From NCBI RefSeq assembly GCF_019977735.1, contig NZ_AP025018.1, positions 6,266,580-6,330,579 on the forward strand: a DNA stretch of 64,000 nt, read 5' to 3'. The notes beneath the pieces were generated by a model, which was not told the origin of the DNA, made no database searches, and saw only the letters and a program-made list of their open reading frames with translations. Positions 34,218 through 44,078 of the stretch are shown here, piece by piece. The position numbers and the translations under genes are program-made. Each line of letters starts with the position of its first letter. Positions within the stretch are counted from its first letter, which is position 1. The DNA is from Calothrix sp. PCC 7716. Lineage in GTDB: Bacteria; Cyanobacteriota; Cyanobacteriia; Cyanobacteriales; Nostocaceae.

Positions 34218-35444
34218 ATGCATTCAGATTTTTCTCTAGTATCGGTAATAATTCCTGCATACAACGCAGAGGTGTTAATTGGTCGAACTTTAGAATCAGT
34301 TATCTCTCAAACCTACAAGAATCTTGAAATTATAGTAGTTGATGATGGCTCACAAGATAGAACTGCGTCCATTGTAGAGTCATTTATGGAAATAGATAGT
34401 CGTATCGTTTTATTTAAACAAGCTAATGCAGGGGTAGCAGCAGCACGTAATTTAGCGATAGCCAAATCTAGTGGTGAATTTATTGCTCCAATTGATGCTG
34501 ATGATATTTGGTATCCAGAAAAAATAGAAAAGCAAGTGCAATGCTTGTTAGCGAGTCATCCAAACGTTGGCTTAGTTTATAATTGGTCAGTATTACTTGA
34601 TGAAGAAGATGTAATTTTAGGTCAATACGAACCTCAGCATTATTTCAAATTTTTAACTGCGGAAGGTAATGCTTATCCAGCATTGCTGTATATGAATATT
34701 GTTGGTAATGCGAGCGTACCTTTGATTCGGAGAAGTTGTTTTGAAAAAGTTGGAGGTTACAATTGCGAGTTAAAACAGCAGAATGCTCAAGGTTGTGAAG
34801 ATTGGGATATTTACTTACGTATAGCTGATTTTTACGAGTATAGAGTTGTACCAGAATTTCTAGTTGGTTATCGCCAAGTTAAAGGCAGTATGTCAAGAGC
34901 AACTAAATCAATGGCTAAGTCTTTTGAGTTAGTCATAACAGATGCTCGGCAACGTCGTTTAGAATTTCCCCAGGATATATATCAGCAAATATATAATTGG
35001 TCTGCTAGTTCTTTTTTCGTTTACTTGTTGGTAAATACTTTTGAGGGTGGTGATTATTGGAATACCTTAGTTTGGTTGTATAAAGCAATACAAAAAGATT
35101 ACATTATTCTATTGCGCCGTAGTACATATCAAATAATTACTGTTTGCGCTCTTAATATTCTTGGCTTACAAATAATATCTTCAATTGTAAATGTTCGTCT
35201 TTGGCGCCGTCATCAAAACAAAGTATCTGAAACAATATCAGTACCAGTCACGATTAATGAAATTAATGAAAGAATGCAAAAGCCGCAAAAAGTGTTAACA
35301 TGGAAGCCATATGAAAAGTTAACTTGGCAAAGGTGGCTAACAATTTTGCAACGTTGTGAAAGTACATCCTTATTAGTAAACTCATCTGAGCGCCAAATAG
35401 CTTATTTATCATCTGGTTCATTGCTTAAAAAAGGGGTGAATTAA
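34218..35444 (+). CDS. Family 2 glycosyltransferase
   Basis: 408 residues. The GT-A domain occupies the first about 230 residues: VSVIIPAYNAEVLIGRTLES, DDGSQDRT, and the metal-binding DADDIW. The C-terminal part has hydrophobic segments that may attach it to the membrane. It transfers a sugar from a nucleotide sugar to a growing glycan. The stop overlaps the ATG of the ABC exporter gene (TAATG), so the two are translationally coupled. Confidence 0.92.
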   Translation: MHSDFSLVSVIIPAYNAEVLIGRTLESVISQTYKNLEIIVVDDGSQDRTASIVESFMEIDSRIVLFKQANAGVAAARNLAIAKSSGEFIAPIDADDIWYPEKIEKQVQCLLASHPNVGLVYNWSVLLDEEDVILGQYEPQHYFKFLTAEGNAYPALLYMNIVGNASVPLIRRSCFEKVGGYNCELKQQNAQGCEDWDIYLRIADFYEYRVVPEFLVGYRQVKGSMSRATKSMAKSFELVITDARQRRLEFPQDIYQQIYNWSASSFFVYLLVNTFEGGDYWNTLVWLYKAIQKDYIILLRRSTYQIITVCALNILGLQIISSIVNVRLWRRHQNKVSETISVPVTINEINERMQKPQKVLTWKPYEKLTWQRWLTILQRCESTSLLVNSSERQIAYLSSGSLLKKGVN

Positions 35445-37249
35445 TGAAAAATAAAAATGTTATTACCAGTCTGTTACCACTCCTTAAGCTATATCCTTGG
35501 GCAATACCCACAATTATAATTCTTGGAATTATTTCCTCATTTTCTGAAGGGTTAGGAATAAGCTTATTTATCCCTTTACTGCAAAGTGTCTCTGAGCCAA
35601 GTTCCCAGTTATCAAATCAATTAGGACATTCAAATTATTTAGTAGATAGTTTAAATACGTTGTTTGCAAATTACTCCTCGCAAACGCGATTACTAATTAT
35701 CGCTTTGTGTATTCTTGCCAGTATCATAATTAAAAATGGTCTGTCCTATATTAATAGCATTTTATTTTCTTGGTTTAATGCTCGCATCGGTCATCGACTA
35801 CGGTCAAAAATTTTTGAACAGCTTTTAAATGTCAGCTACAGTTTTTTAGAAACGAACGAATCAGGCAAGTTAATGAATACGCTGGCAAGCGAAACTTGGC
35901 GTACTAGTCAAGCTTTATCTACGTTAGTCGGTTTAATTATTACTACTTGTACAATTATTGTTTATGTATTTTTATTAATACTTATTTCCTGGCGATTGAC
36001 TTTATTAGTTACTGTTTGCATGGCGTTGATATCGTTTGTAATTCAATTCTTAACGCGGCAAATAAAAACTTTAGGAGAACAAGCAGTAGAAGCTAATTCT
36101 AATTTAGCGATTCGGATGTGGGAAGGGTTTTCGGGAATGAAGACAATTCGCGCGTTTGGAAGAGAAAGATATGAGCAAAGGCAATTTGATGAGACATCAA
36201 ATAAAGTGCGTACTACTTTTTTCAAGCTTGATATTCTCTCAGGTATTGTTAGTCCATTATCAGAAGTTTTATCTGCCGTTTTATTATTGTGTATTCTTGT
36301 AGTGGCGTTACTGCAAGACAAAACTGCTTTACCAACGCTATTAACTTTTATCTTCATTTTATATCGTCTTCAACCACAGGTAAAACAATTAGACGGCGCC
36401 CGTGTTGGTTTAATGGCTTTGACAAGTGCAGTAGACGAAGTAATCTCACTTTTAGATTGTTCTGATAAACCTTACATTCGTTCTGGACTTATTCGTTTTC
36501 CGAGTTTAACACAAGGAATTTGTTTAAAATCGGTAGACTTTTATTATAATCCTGACGAAAAGCCTGCCCTTGAGGATATGTCGCTTTCTATCCCAGCGTG
36601 TAAAACTACAGCAATAGTTGGCCCTTCCGGCGCCGGTAAATCAACTTTAATAGGTTTAATTTGTCGTTTTTATGATGCGACATCAGGAGAAATCTATGTT
36701 GATGATTACCCGATACAAGAATTAAAGCTTGATGACTGGCGCCATCAAATCGCCATTGTTAGTCAAGATGTACATATGTTTAGTACAACCGTGTTAGAAA
36801 ATATTGCTTATGGTAGATTAGACGCAACAGAAAAAGAAATAATAGCAGCAGCAAAATTAGCGAATGCTCATAATTTTATTACTCAACTACCTCAAGGTTA
36901 TGACACAAAAGTTGGAGACCGTGGTATTCGTCTTTCAGGAGGACAAAAACAACGCATTGCTTTAGCAAGAGCAATTGTCCGTGACCCGCAAATTTTAATT
37001 TTAGATGAAGCAACGAATGCCCTTGATAGTATTTCTGAACATTTAATTCAAGAAGCTTTAAATACCTTAAGTCAAAATCGTACAGTAATTGTCATTGCTC
37101 ACCGTTTATCAACGATTGAACAAGCCGACCAAATTATTGTACTCAATGAAGGGCGTGTGACTGAACAAGGTAACTTAAAACAACTACTAAAATTGAACGG
37201 ACTGTTTGCTCGTCTTTATAATTTACAACACCGTAATGTTCATAATTAA
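35444..37249 (+). CDS. ABC exporter, probably for a glycan or lipid-linked glycan
   Basis: 601 residues. A six-helix type I exporter domain is followed by an ATPase domain with Walker A GPSGAGKST at 393-401, signature LSGGQ at 497-501, Walker B ILILDEATNALD and HRLST. It belongs to the MsbA/PglK-like group. Context (glycosyltransferases before and after, start overlapping the previous stop) argues that it flips or exports the product of this cluster. The PglK-type reading is inference from neighbours. Confidence 0.9.
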   Translation: MKNKNVITSLLPLLKLYPWAIPTIIILGIISSFSEGLGISLFIPLLQSVSEPSSQLSNQLGHSNYLVDSLNTLFANYSSQTRLLIIALCILASIIIKNGLSYINSILFSWFNARIGHRLRSKIFEQLLNVSYSFLETNESGKLMNTLASETWRTSQALSTLVGLIITTCTIIVYVFLLILISWRLTLLVTVCMALISFVIQFLTRQIKTLGEQAVEANSNLAIRMWEGFSGMKTIRAFGRERYEQRQFDETSNKVRTTFFKLDILSGIVSPLSEVLSAVLLLCILVVALLQDKTALPTLLTFIFILYRLQPQVKQLDGARVGLMALTSAVDEVISLLDCSDKPYIRSGLIRFPSLTQGICLKSVDFYYNPDEKPALEDMSLSIPACKTTAIVGPSGAGKSTLIGLICRFYDATSGEIYVDDYPIQELKLDDWRHQIAIVSQDVHMFSTTVLENIAYGRLDATEKEIIAAAKLANAHNFITQLPQGYDTKVGDRGIRLSGGQKQRIALARAIVRDPQILILDEATNALDSISEHLIQEALNTLSQNRTVIVIAHRLSTIEQADQIIVLNEGRVTEQGNLKQLLKLNGLFARLYNLQHRNVHN

Positions 37250-37250
37250 T

Positions 37251-37473
37251 GTCATACTGAACGTAGTGAAGTATCTCGTAAAATCTCAAAATGTCATACT
37301 GAACGTAGTGAAGTATCTCGTAAAATCTCAAAATGTCATACTGAACGTAGTGAAGTATCTCATAAAATCTCAAAATGTCATACTGAACGTAGTGAAGTAT
37401 CTCGTAAAATCTCAAATATTTTTAGATTCTAGCCTGCGGCAAATGCTCCGCATTACGCTACGCTCAGAATGAC
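37251..37473. repeat. 42-bp tandem repeat, four units, plus GTCAT-repeat end
   Basis: Units start at 37251, 37293, 37335 and 37377 with GTCATACTGAACGTAGTG and are almost identical. One base differs in unit 3 (CATAAAAT for CGTAAAAT). The array ends with the usual right end CGCTCAGAATGAC. It has arisen by amplifying the left half of a GTCAT element just after the exporter stop. Confidence 0.92.
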
Positions 37474-37511
37474 AAGTATAATTATTATAAAATAAGCAAA
37501 TTTAATTATTT

Positions 37512-38723
37512 ATGTCCTATTTAATTCAAGATATTGAAGTAACGCAGCCATTATCGACTATCTCACTCAGTGAGAATGACACAGGTCTTGCATTAATTTT
37601 ACGTCGTAAAGATAGACCTATTGGTTTTGTAATGCAAGCGCTACCAGAAAAAAGCGTATTAGCATCAGATGAGCTAACGCAAATCATTACTAAAGAAGTT
37701 GGAAAAAAGATACTTGAAGCAAGTCTCAAAGAAGAATTAAAAGTTAAAACTGCGAATCTAGCTGATTTTCCGTCACTGACTGTTGCTATTTGTACTAAAG
37801 ACCGTCCAGATAATTTAACACGCTGTTTAAATTCTTTACTCAAATTACAAGAAAAATCTTACTTTGAAATTTTAGTTGTAGATAATGCACCTTCTGACCA
37901 ACGTACTCAAGATGTCGTTGCTGCACTACCGACAGTCCGTTATGTCCGTGAACCGAAACCAGGATTAGATTTTGCGCGCAATTTAGCTATATCAGCAGCT
38001 ACAGGTGAAATTCTCGCTTATATAGATGATGACGTCGTTGTAGACCGTCAATGGTTAGATGGACTAAAGGAAGCATGGGGAGAAAACCCAGATGCTTCGG
38101 CATTCACTGGATTAATACTACCATTTGAATTAAATACAGAAGCTCAAATTCTGTTTGAGCTTGCTGGAGGTTTTCGACGCGGTTTTGAAAAAATTCGGTA
38201 CGGTCAAGTTTTACCTGGTAATGAATTGTATCCTTGTGGTTCCGGTATCTTCGGCGCCGGATGTAACATGGCATTTCGTCGCGACATGTTAATTAAACTG
38301 GGTGGTTTTGATGAAGCGTTAGATACAGGTGCCCCGCTTCCTGGTGGTGGTGACTTGGATATTTTTTACCGCGTAATTCGTGCAGGTTATGTACTTGTAT
38401 ATGAGCCACGTTATTTAATTTATCACCAACATCGCCGAGAAACAGCAAAATTACGTCATCAGTACTGGACTTGGGGTTTGGGATTAATGGCTTTTATTAT
38501 AAAGTCTTACCAAAGCGATTTACCACAACGCAAGAATCTACGACGGTTAATATTGTGGTGGTTTCAGTACGAATTCGACCGCTTAAAACAATCTATAAAG
38601 GGAAAACACCCACTGCCAATATCTATGTTATTGGCGGAATTGTGGGGTGGAATTGTAGGACTATGGGGCGAATATCCCCGTTCGGTAAAACGCATTGAAC
38701 AAATTCGGAGGCAATACTCATGA
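37512..38723 (+). CDS. Family 2 glycosyltransferase
   Basis: 403 residues. An N-terminal extension of about 90 residues is followed by a GT-A domain: LTVAICTKDRPDNLTRCLNS, VDNAPSD, AYIDDDVVVDRQWLDGL (metal-binding DDD) and PGGGDLDIFYRV. It resembles rhamnosyl- or galactosyltransferases of exopolysaccharide clusters. The stop overlaps the start of the next gene (ATGA at 38720), so translation is coupled. The next protein is a paralogue of similar layout. Confidence 0.92.
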   Translation: MSYLIQDIEVTQPLSTISLSENDTGLALILRRKDRPIGFVMQALPEKSVLASDELTQIITKEVGKKILEASLKEELKVKTANLADFPSLTVAICTKDRPDNLTRCLNSLLKLQEKSYFEILVVDNAPSDQRTQDVVAALPTVRYVREPKPGLDFARNLAISAATGEILAYIDDDVVVDRQWLDGLKEAWGENPDASAFTGLILPFELNTEAQILFELAGGFRRGFEKIRYGQVLPGNELYPCGSGIFGAGCNMAFRRDMLIKLGGFDEALDTGAPLPGGGDLDIFYRVIRAGYVLVYEPRYLIYHQHRRETAKLRHQYWTWGLGLMAFIIKSYQSDLPQRKNLRRLILWWFQYEFDRLKQSIKGKHPLPISMLLAELWGGIVGLWGEYPRSVKRIEQIRRQYS

Positions 38724-39988
38724 GTTGGAAAATAGTTCATATAGATTTAAGTCAAGATATTCCTGCGCTGTCGAGCGATAACAACATACATGTTGTGTTT
38801 TGGTGGCGCCATATTCCTTTAGCTCATACCGAGATTTTAGCCACTCAGTTACCAATGCCCGCAACACAGGTAGCAAATTTGGCAGTTGGGGCAATTACAC
38901 CAACAGTTGGCGCCTATGTGCTAAAACAAAATTTATTAGAAAATGCACCAATTGATTTTGAGGCTTTAGTTGGGTTAACACATCCTTTAACTAAATTAGA
39001 ATACATTTCTCAACAGCATAATAATAAAACAGTTTCTATTGTCATTTGTACCAGAAATCGTCCTGAACAACTCGCGCGCTGTTTGCAGTCTCTACAAAAC
39101 TTGTCTCAAACTTCTTACGAAATTATAGTTGTAGATAATGCTCCTACAGATGATGCAACAATGCAAGTTGCAAAAATGTCAGGTGTAAAATATGTAAAAG
39201 AACCACGTCCTGGTTTGAGTATTGCTCGAAATACTGGCATTCGTCACAGCACAGGTGAAATTATTGCTTTTACTGATGATGATGTGGTTGTTCATCCTGA
39301 TTGGATAATTCGTTTACAGGAAGCTTTTGATGACCCCAAAGTCATGTCTGTAACTGGATTAGTATTACCTGGTGAGTTAGAAACAGAAGCGCAAGTTATG
39401 TTTGAAAAGCATCTTGGCTTTTTTAACTTTGGATATCAGCCAAAAACCTATGATAGTGATTTTTTCCAATCAACGAAAGTTTTCGGCGCCCCCGTTTGGC
39501 GTATTGGTGCAGGTGCCAATATGGCGATTTTACGTCAAGCTGTTAATTTGGTGGGTGAATTTGATGAACGTCTTGGCGCCGGAGCAGCTGGTTGTAGTGA
39601 AGATTCAGAATTTTGGTATCGACTTTTAGCAGCAGGTTGGATATGTCGTTATTACCCTGCATCTGTAGTATATCATTACCATCGCGGCAGTGTAGATAGT
39701 TTGAAACAACAAATGTATTGTTATATGCGCGGTCATGTAACTGCGCTTTTGCTACAGTACGAAAAGTATAATGACCGGGGCAATTTACGCCGATTATTCC
39801 GAACTATGCCGAAGTGGTATATTAAATCATTTATCAAAGGTTTGATTAAAGAGTATAAGTTTAGTACTTTCTTTGCGGAAATAGCAGGTTGTTTTTCCGG
39901 TATTATTTATTACATTATAAATTACAAATCCCCCCAACCCCCCTTAATAAGGGGGGCTAAGAATAGGCTCTTGTCCCCCCCTTATTAA
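38720..39988 (+). CDS. Family 2 glycosyltransferase with repeat-derived C-terminus
   Basis: 422 residues. The N-terminal extension and GT-A domain are as in the preceding paralogue (VSIVICTRNRPEQLARCLQS; VDNAPTDD; AFTDDDVVVHPDWI; GCSEDSEFWYRL). The last about 20 residues (KSPQPPLIRGAKNRLLSPPY) are encoded by a C-rich dispersed repeat at 39926-40008 and are not part of the family, so the natural stop was probably removed when the repeat arrived. Confidence 0.9.
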   Translation: MSWKIVHIDLSQDIPALSSDNNIHVVFWWRHIPLAHTEILATQLPMPATQVANLAVGAITPTVGAYVLKQNLLENAPIDFEALVGLTHPLTKLEYISQQHNNKTVSIVICTRNRPEQLARCLQSLQNLSQTSYEIIVVDNAPTDDATMQVAKMSGVKYVKEPRPGLSIARNTGIRHSTGEIIAFTDDDVVVHPDWIIRLQEAFDDPKVMSVTGLVLPGELETEAQVMFEKHLGFFNFGYQPKTYDSDFFQSTKVFGAPVWRIGAGANMAILRQAVNLVGEFDERLGAGAAGCSEDSEFWYRLLAAGWICRYYPASVVYHYHRGSVDSLKQQMYCYMRGHVTALLLQYEKYNDRGNLRRLFRTMPKWYIKSFIKGLIKEYKFSTFFAEIAGCFSGIIYYIINYKSPQPPLIRGAKNRLLSPPY

Positions 39989-40008
39989 GGGGGGCTAGGG
40001 GGGATTAA
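39926..40008. repeat. C-rich dispersed inverted repeat at a gene end
   Basis: Contains CCCCCCAACCCCCCTTAATA, AGGGGGGCTAAG and then a second inverted copy ending GGGGGGCTAGGGGGGATT. A shorter copy lies at 48887-48920. It extends the upstream glycosyltransferase frame and forms a strong hairpin, which could end transcription or attenuate it before the next gene. Confidence 0.8.
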
Positions 40009-40037
40009 ACCACAAAGAAAAAGAGAAGACTATATAT

Positions 40038-43000
40038 ATGAAAGTATCTATTATTATACCAGCTTATAATGCGGCGCCGACAATTAGTGAAACACTGTTG
40101 TCTTTGCAGGCTCAAACTTATTCTGATTGGGAAGCTATTGTAATTGATGATGGTTCGAGTGATGATACGTTTACAGTAGCTAATGAATTTGCAACACAAG
40201 ACTCACGTATTCGAGTAGTTAATCAGCTAAATCAAGGTGTAAGTGCTGCGCGCAATTTTGGAGTGAAAGAAGCTTTGTTTGATTGGGTGTTATTTCTTGA
40301 CGCTGATGATTGGATTTTACCTCAACACTTAGAAAAATTAACAGATGTTATTAAGCAAGATGCAAATCTTGATGCTGTTTACTCCGGTTGGGTAAGAGTT
40401 ACACCTGATGGTAAATTTATAAATTACGATTTTTCTAATCAAGCTAGTCAAATGTTCGCTGCATTTGCTGGTAGCTGTGTATTTGCGATTCATAGTTGTA
40501 TTGTTCGCCGTAGTATTATATTAGATGTTGGTGGCTTCGATGCTGAATTACCAACTTGTGAAGAATGGGATTTATGGCAAAGAATTGCTCGTACTGGCGC
40601 CCGTTTTGCTGCAATACCTGAGAAGAGCGCGTGTTATCGAATGCGTCCAAATTCCGCTTCTGCAAATACACGCCAACTTTTATATGATGGAATAAAAGTA
40701 ATTACTCAAGGACATTCTCCTGACTCACGAGTTAAAAATCCGTCTGTTGCTTATGCTACTGGAATGCCATCTCAGGAATTATCTGGCGCCAAACTTATAT
40801 TTGTTTGTTGGGTCGCTGGACTTGCACTCGGTTCAGGTGGTGATTTCTTACCAATACTTTCTGCTGTAGAAAACGAGCAAGAACCTGGACTCAACCCAGA
40901 AATTGTTGCTCTATCAATTTTTTGGTCTACATTCTTACCTACTGGTCAAACACCATCAGATTGGTATGAGTTATGGTTGAAACTAGAATCAAAAATTACA
41001 GAATTCTTAACAGCATTAGAAAAATTATCTCTGGCGCCTGCTTTAACTATTCGTGCATCTAAAAAATTACACGATTTAATTTTAGAACATACAACTGCCA
41101 CAAAGCCATTGACTTTAGGCACTACTTATGCAATACAGCAAGAAGTTACAGAAGCATTTACAGATATTGTGGCGCCATCTGAAACAGAACGTTTGCATTG
41201 TGCCGTTACCATACAAGGTAAGCATTTAGGAAATGTTATTTTACCAATCTGTGACGGAGTTGTTTCTAGTCACGTTCTCAAAGATGCTATCGCTGCACAA
41301 TTTGCTTGGGAAATTCTAAGGAGTTACTTTGATAACACAGTATACCGTGAACTTACTACTAAACGCACTTCCACAGGGTTATCAATTTGGCGAGGTAATA
41401 TTCATCTTGCCTCAATGTCTGAAAATGAAACATTGCACAACCACATCGGATGGATAGTTTTTCTGCAAGAACTTTGGGGAGCTAACTGGGAGCAAAGCTA
41501 TTTTTATAACCCAATGACAAAGCTGCAACAACTCAAAGCAGCTGTGAAGAGTTTACAGCAAAGCAATATTAAGTCGATAGCAGAAAATTTTATCCCGACT
41601 ATAAAGCAAGTTGAAAATTGGGTAACAGTTGAAGTCAGTCAAAAATTACCTACGCTGATAACTAGTGCAGGTCAACTACAAATTATTCCTACTGTTGGTG
41701 GAGTTGCTTTAGGAAAAGTAGCTTATCAAGTACTAGATAACAAAGTCACACCTCAACAACTACGAACCGTTATCATACAAGAAGCTCGGTATGAACTAGC
41801 TGTTGCTGCTGTCCGAGAAGGATTACTAGGAATGCCGCTAACTGGTAATTTAAGAGAACGGTTAGCCAAAAAACCATTGCTTCAAAATCAGGATGATACT
41901 AATATAATGCTTGGGCGCCATGCTGGAGCAATCGGAACAAGTAGCTCACGACTAGCGACTCTCCCGCAAGCTGCAAAACAAGACTTACTTGTAGCAGCAT
42001 TACATACAGATGAAAAGTTAGTAGCAAAAAATAAGAGTGAGCATCCACAGCAAAAAATTAACCTGCGCTCGAATTTTGAAACACTGTTTGCCAAAAACCC
42101 TGACCCTTGGAAATATACTAGCCCATACGAACAGACAAAATACGAGCAAACTTTAGAATTGCTACCAAATGTCAAATTTGAGCGTGTGCTGGAATTAGCA
42201 TGTGCCGAAGGACACTTTACAGCACAACTGGCGCCGAAAGTTGGTAACTTAGTTGCAACAGATATTTCTCAAATTGCTTTAGAAAGAACAGCAGAAAAAT
42301 GTAAAGATTTAAACAACATCAGCTACGAACGTCTTGATGTAATTACAGAGTCAATTAATGGTAAATACGATTTAATTATTTGTAGCGAAGTTCTGTATTA
42401 TACCGAAAAAGTTGAAATACTTTCTTTAGTTGCAAACAAAATAGCTAATGCTCTCAAACCAGGTGGTTACTTTATTACAGCACACGCTAACTTAGTTCGA
42501 GATGAACCAGACCGACCAGGTTATAATTGGGGTTATGCATTTGGAGCAAAAGTTATTGGTGAAACGTTTGCTAACATTCCACCACTACAATTAATTAAAG
42601 AGCTACACACCCCTTTATATCGAATTCAACTTTTTCAAGCTTTAGCTAATTCGGCGCCAATAACACCAGAAATAATCGAAATACCTCAACCCACACCACC
42701 GCCTACTAAGGTAGCAAATACTATATTATGGCATGGTGGCGAGCCGCAAGATTACTGGCACGAAGAAATCGTCACCGCAAAACTGCCAATTCTCATGTAT
42801 CATCGTGTACACCCAGAAGGAAAAGCAGAGACTGCGCGTTGGCGAGTTACACCCGATGCATTTGAGCAACAACTAAAATATTTACAAGAAGCTGGCTATT
42901 ACAGCGTTAGTTTAGTAGATTGGGGTGAAGCAGTACTCAAAAAGCAACCGCTTCCAGGTCGAGCAATTTTAATTACGTTTGACGATGGTTATCAAGACTT

Positions 43001-43469
43001 TTATGACTATGCTTTTCCTTTATTAAAGCATTATGGTTTTTCTGCTACCGTCTTTCTTGTCGCTAATAATATCGGAAAAACTAATACTTGGGATAGTTTT
43101 TATAACGAAGAATTACCTTTAATGAGGTGGGATAATATTAAAGAACTCCAATCTGAAGGCATTGAATTCGGCGCCCATACAGCTACACATCCGCATTTAA
43201 CAGCACTTTCACCCCTTGAAATAGTCACGGAAGCCACGCGCGCGCGAATCATATTACAACAAGGTTTGGGTAGAACACCTCTAACTTTTGCTTATCCATA
43301 TGGTGATACAGATGCAGTTGTGCAGCATTTAGTTGGCGCCTGTGGTTATATATATATTGTTTCCTGTAAACCTGGGTTAAGCAGCTTTCAAGATTCTTTA
43401 CTCGCACTATCAAGAGTTGAAGTTACGGGAAGTGAGACTTTGAGAGAATTCATAGCCAAACTCAGTTAG
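40038..43469 (+). CDS. Trifunctional glycosyltransferase, methyltransferase and polysaccharide deacetylase
   Basis: 1143 residues in three catalytic parts. Residues 1-230: family 2 glycosyltransferase (VSIIIPAYNAAPTISETLLS; DDGSSDDT; D88-A-D90). Residues about 660-870: a NodS-like SAM methyltransferase (NPDPWKYTSPYEQTKYEQTL; motif I VLELACAEGHF from 717). Residues about 915-1143: a NodB-like carbohydrate deacetylase (ITFDDGY with D982-D983; zinc histidines H1047 and H1051 in HTATH). The stretch 250-650 is helical and unassigned. Glycosyl transfer, N-methylation and N-deacetylation are the steps that build substituted chitin oligomers such as Nod factors, so the product may be an N-modified amino-sugar glycan. 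It closes the cluster and is followed by a hairpin. Confidence 0.92.
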   Translation: MKVSIIIPAYNAAPTISETLLSLQAQTYSDWEAIVIDDGSSDDTFTVANEFATQDSRIRVVNQLNQGVSAARNFGVKEALFDWVLFLDADDWILPQHLEKLTDVIKQDANLDAVYSGWVRVTPDGKFINYDFSNQASQMFAAFAGSCVFAIHSCIVRRSIILDVGGFDAELPTCEEWDLWQRIARTGARFAAIPEKSACYRMRPNSASANTRQLLYDGIKVITQGHSPDSRVKNPSVAYATGMPSQELSGAKLIFVCWVAGLALGSGGDFLPILSAVENEQEPGLNPEIVALSIFWSTFLPTGQTPSDWYELWLKLESKITEFLTALEKLSLAPALTIRASKKLHDLILEHTTATKPLTLGTTYAIQQEVTEAFTDIVAPSETERLHCAVTIQGKHLGNVILPICDGVVSSHVLKDAIAAQFAWEILRSYFDNTVYRELTTKRTSTGLSIWRGNIHLASMSENETLHNHIGWIVFLQELWGANWEQSYFYNPMTKLQQLKAAVKSLQQSNIKSIAENFIPTIKQVENWVTVEVSQKLPTLITSAGQLQIIPTVGGVALGKVAYQVLDNKVTPQQLRTVIIQEARYELAVAAVREGLLGMPLTGNLRERLAKKPLLQNQDDTNIMLGRHAGAIGTSSSRLATLPQAAKQDLLVAALHTDEKLVAKNKSEHPQQKINLRSNFETLFAKNPDPWKYTSPYEQTKYEQTLELLPNVKFERVLELACAEGHFTAQLAPKVGNLVATDISQIALERTAEKCKDLNNISYERLDVITESINGKYDLIICSEVLYYTEKVEILSLVANKIANALKPGGYFITAHANLVRDEPDRPGYNWGYAFGAKVIGETFANIPPLQLIKELHTPLYRIQLFQALANSAPITPEIIEIPQPTPPPTKVANTILWHGGEPQDYWHEEIVTAKLPILMYHRVHPEGKAETARWRVTPDAFEQQLKYLQEAGYYSVSLVDWGEAVLKKQPLPGRAILITFDDGYQDFYDYAFPLLKHYGFSATVFLVANNIGKTNTWDSFYNEELPLMRWDNIKELQSEGIEFGAHTATHPHLTALSPLEIVTEATRARIILQQGLGRTPLTFAYPYGDTDAVVQHLVGACGYIYIVSCKPGLSSFQDSLLALSRVEVTGSETLREFIAKLS

Positions 43470-43482
43470 AGAATGCTTTGTG

Positions 43483-43503
43483 GCACAGGCGTCTCGCCTG
43501 TGC
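43483..43503. terminator. Hairpin repeat, probable terminator of the glycan cluster
   Basis: GCACAGGCG and CGCCTGTGC form a 9-bp stem with a 3-base loop, starting 13 bp after the stop of the trifunctional gene. It lacks a clear T run and belongs to the dispersed hairpin family, so the terminator role is inferred. Confidence 0.5.
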
Positions 43504-43592
43504 AGTGGCTAATTGGCAACGGATTACAACGGATGTAACGGATAAATAATTCGTTACAAATAATGACTTTAAGACTTTTATTCTCAGAAAAA

Positions 43593-44078
43593 CTAAGCAT
43601 AATTAGAATCACTTATACCTACTTTATTATCAGTCCTTGCATGTCCATAATAAGGTCCTACATACATAACTTCATTATCATTTTTGACTAACCATTGCAT
43701 ACAATGTTCTGGTTCCCATTCTCAATCAAGTTGAATATCAATAAAAGTGCTATCTGGATTTTTTTCGCAAGCGACAAAATGAATATATATAGGTGTACAA
43801 TGCTGCCAAACCTCTTCGGGTGAATTAATTTTTAAGTCGTCAAATCCACCACAATCGTCTTCGTAGTCTAGAAAAAATTTAAAGCTGGCATTCGCTAGCT
43901 CTGTAAATAAAGTTTCTCCCCACTTGAAAAAAGTTTCTATGCATCGCTTATAATAATCGCTTATCTCATCATCTAAAGATAGCTCAACTGTTTTATCAAA
44001 CTTGGCAAAGTAAATACTACCATACTTGTTGTTTGGCTCAAAAGTAGCTAAAACTTTCTCTACTGTGTTTGGTTTCAT
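43593..44078 (-). pseudogene. Hypothetical protein gene with an in-frame TGA
   Basis: From ATG at 44078 the frame encodes 118 residues (MKPNTVEKVLATFEPNNKYG; FFKWGETLFTELANASFKFF; STFIDIQLD) and stops at TGA (43722-43724 region). Reading on in the same frame gives 42 more protein-like residues (EWEPEHCMQWLVKNDNEVMY, then VGPYYGHARTDNK) to a TAG at 43593. This continuity suggests a point nonsense mutation in a 161-codon gene, most simply from a Trp or Cys codon. I do not recognise the family. The 118-residue form might still be made. Confidence 0.6.

Noticed and set aside
37143-37472. Frames on both strands with repeated peptide units (for example RFYEILHYVQYD)
   Set aside because: These are translations of the 42-bp tandem repeat, not a repeat protein.
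37251-37473. Possible CRISPR array
   Set aside because: The 42-bp units are directly adjacent with no variable spacers and no cas genes nearby; it is a simple tandem repeat.
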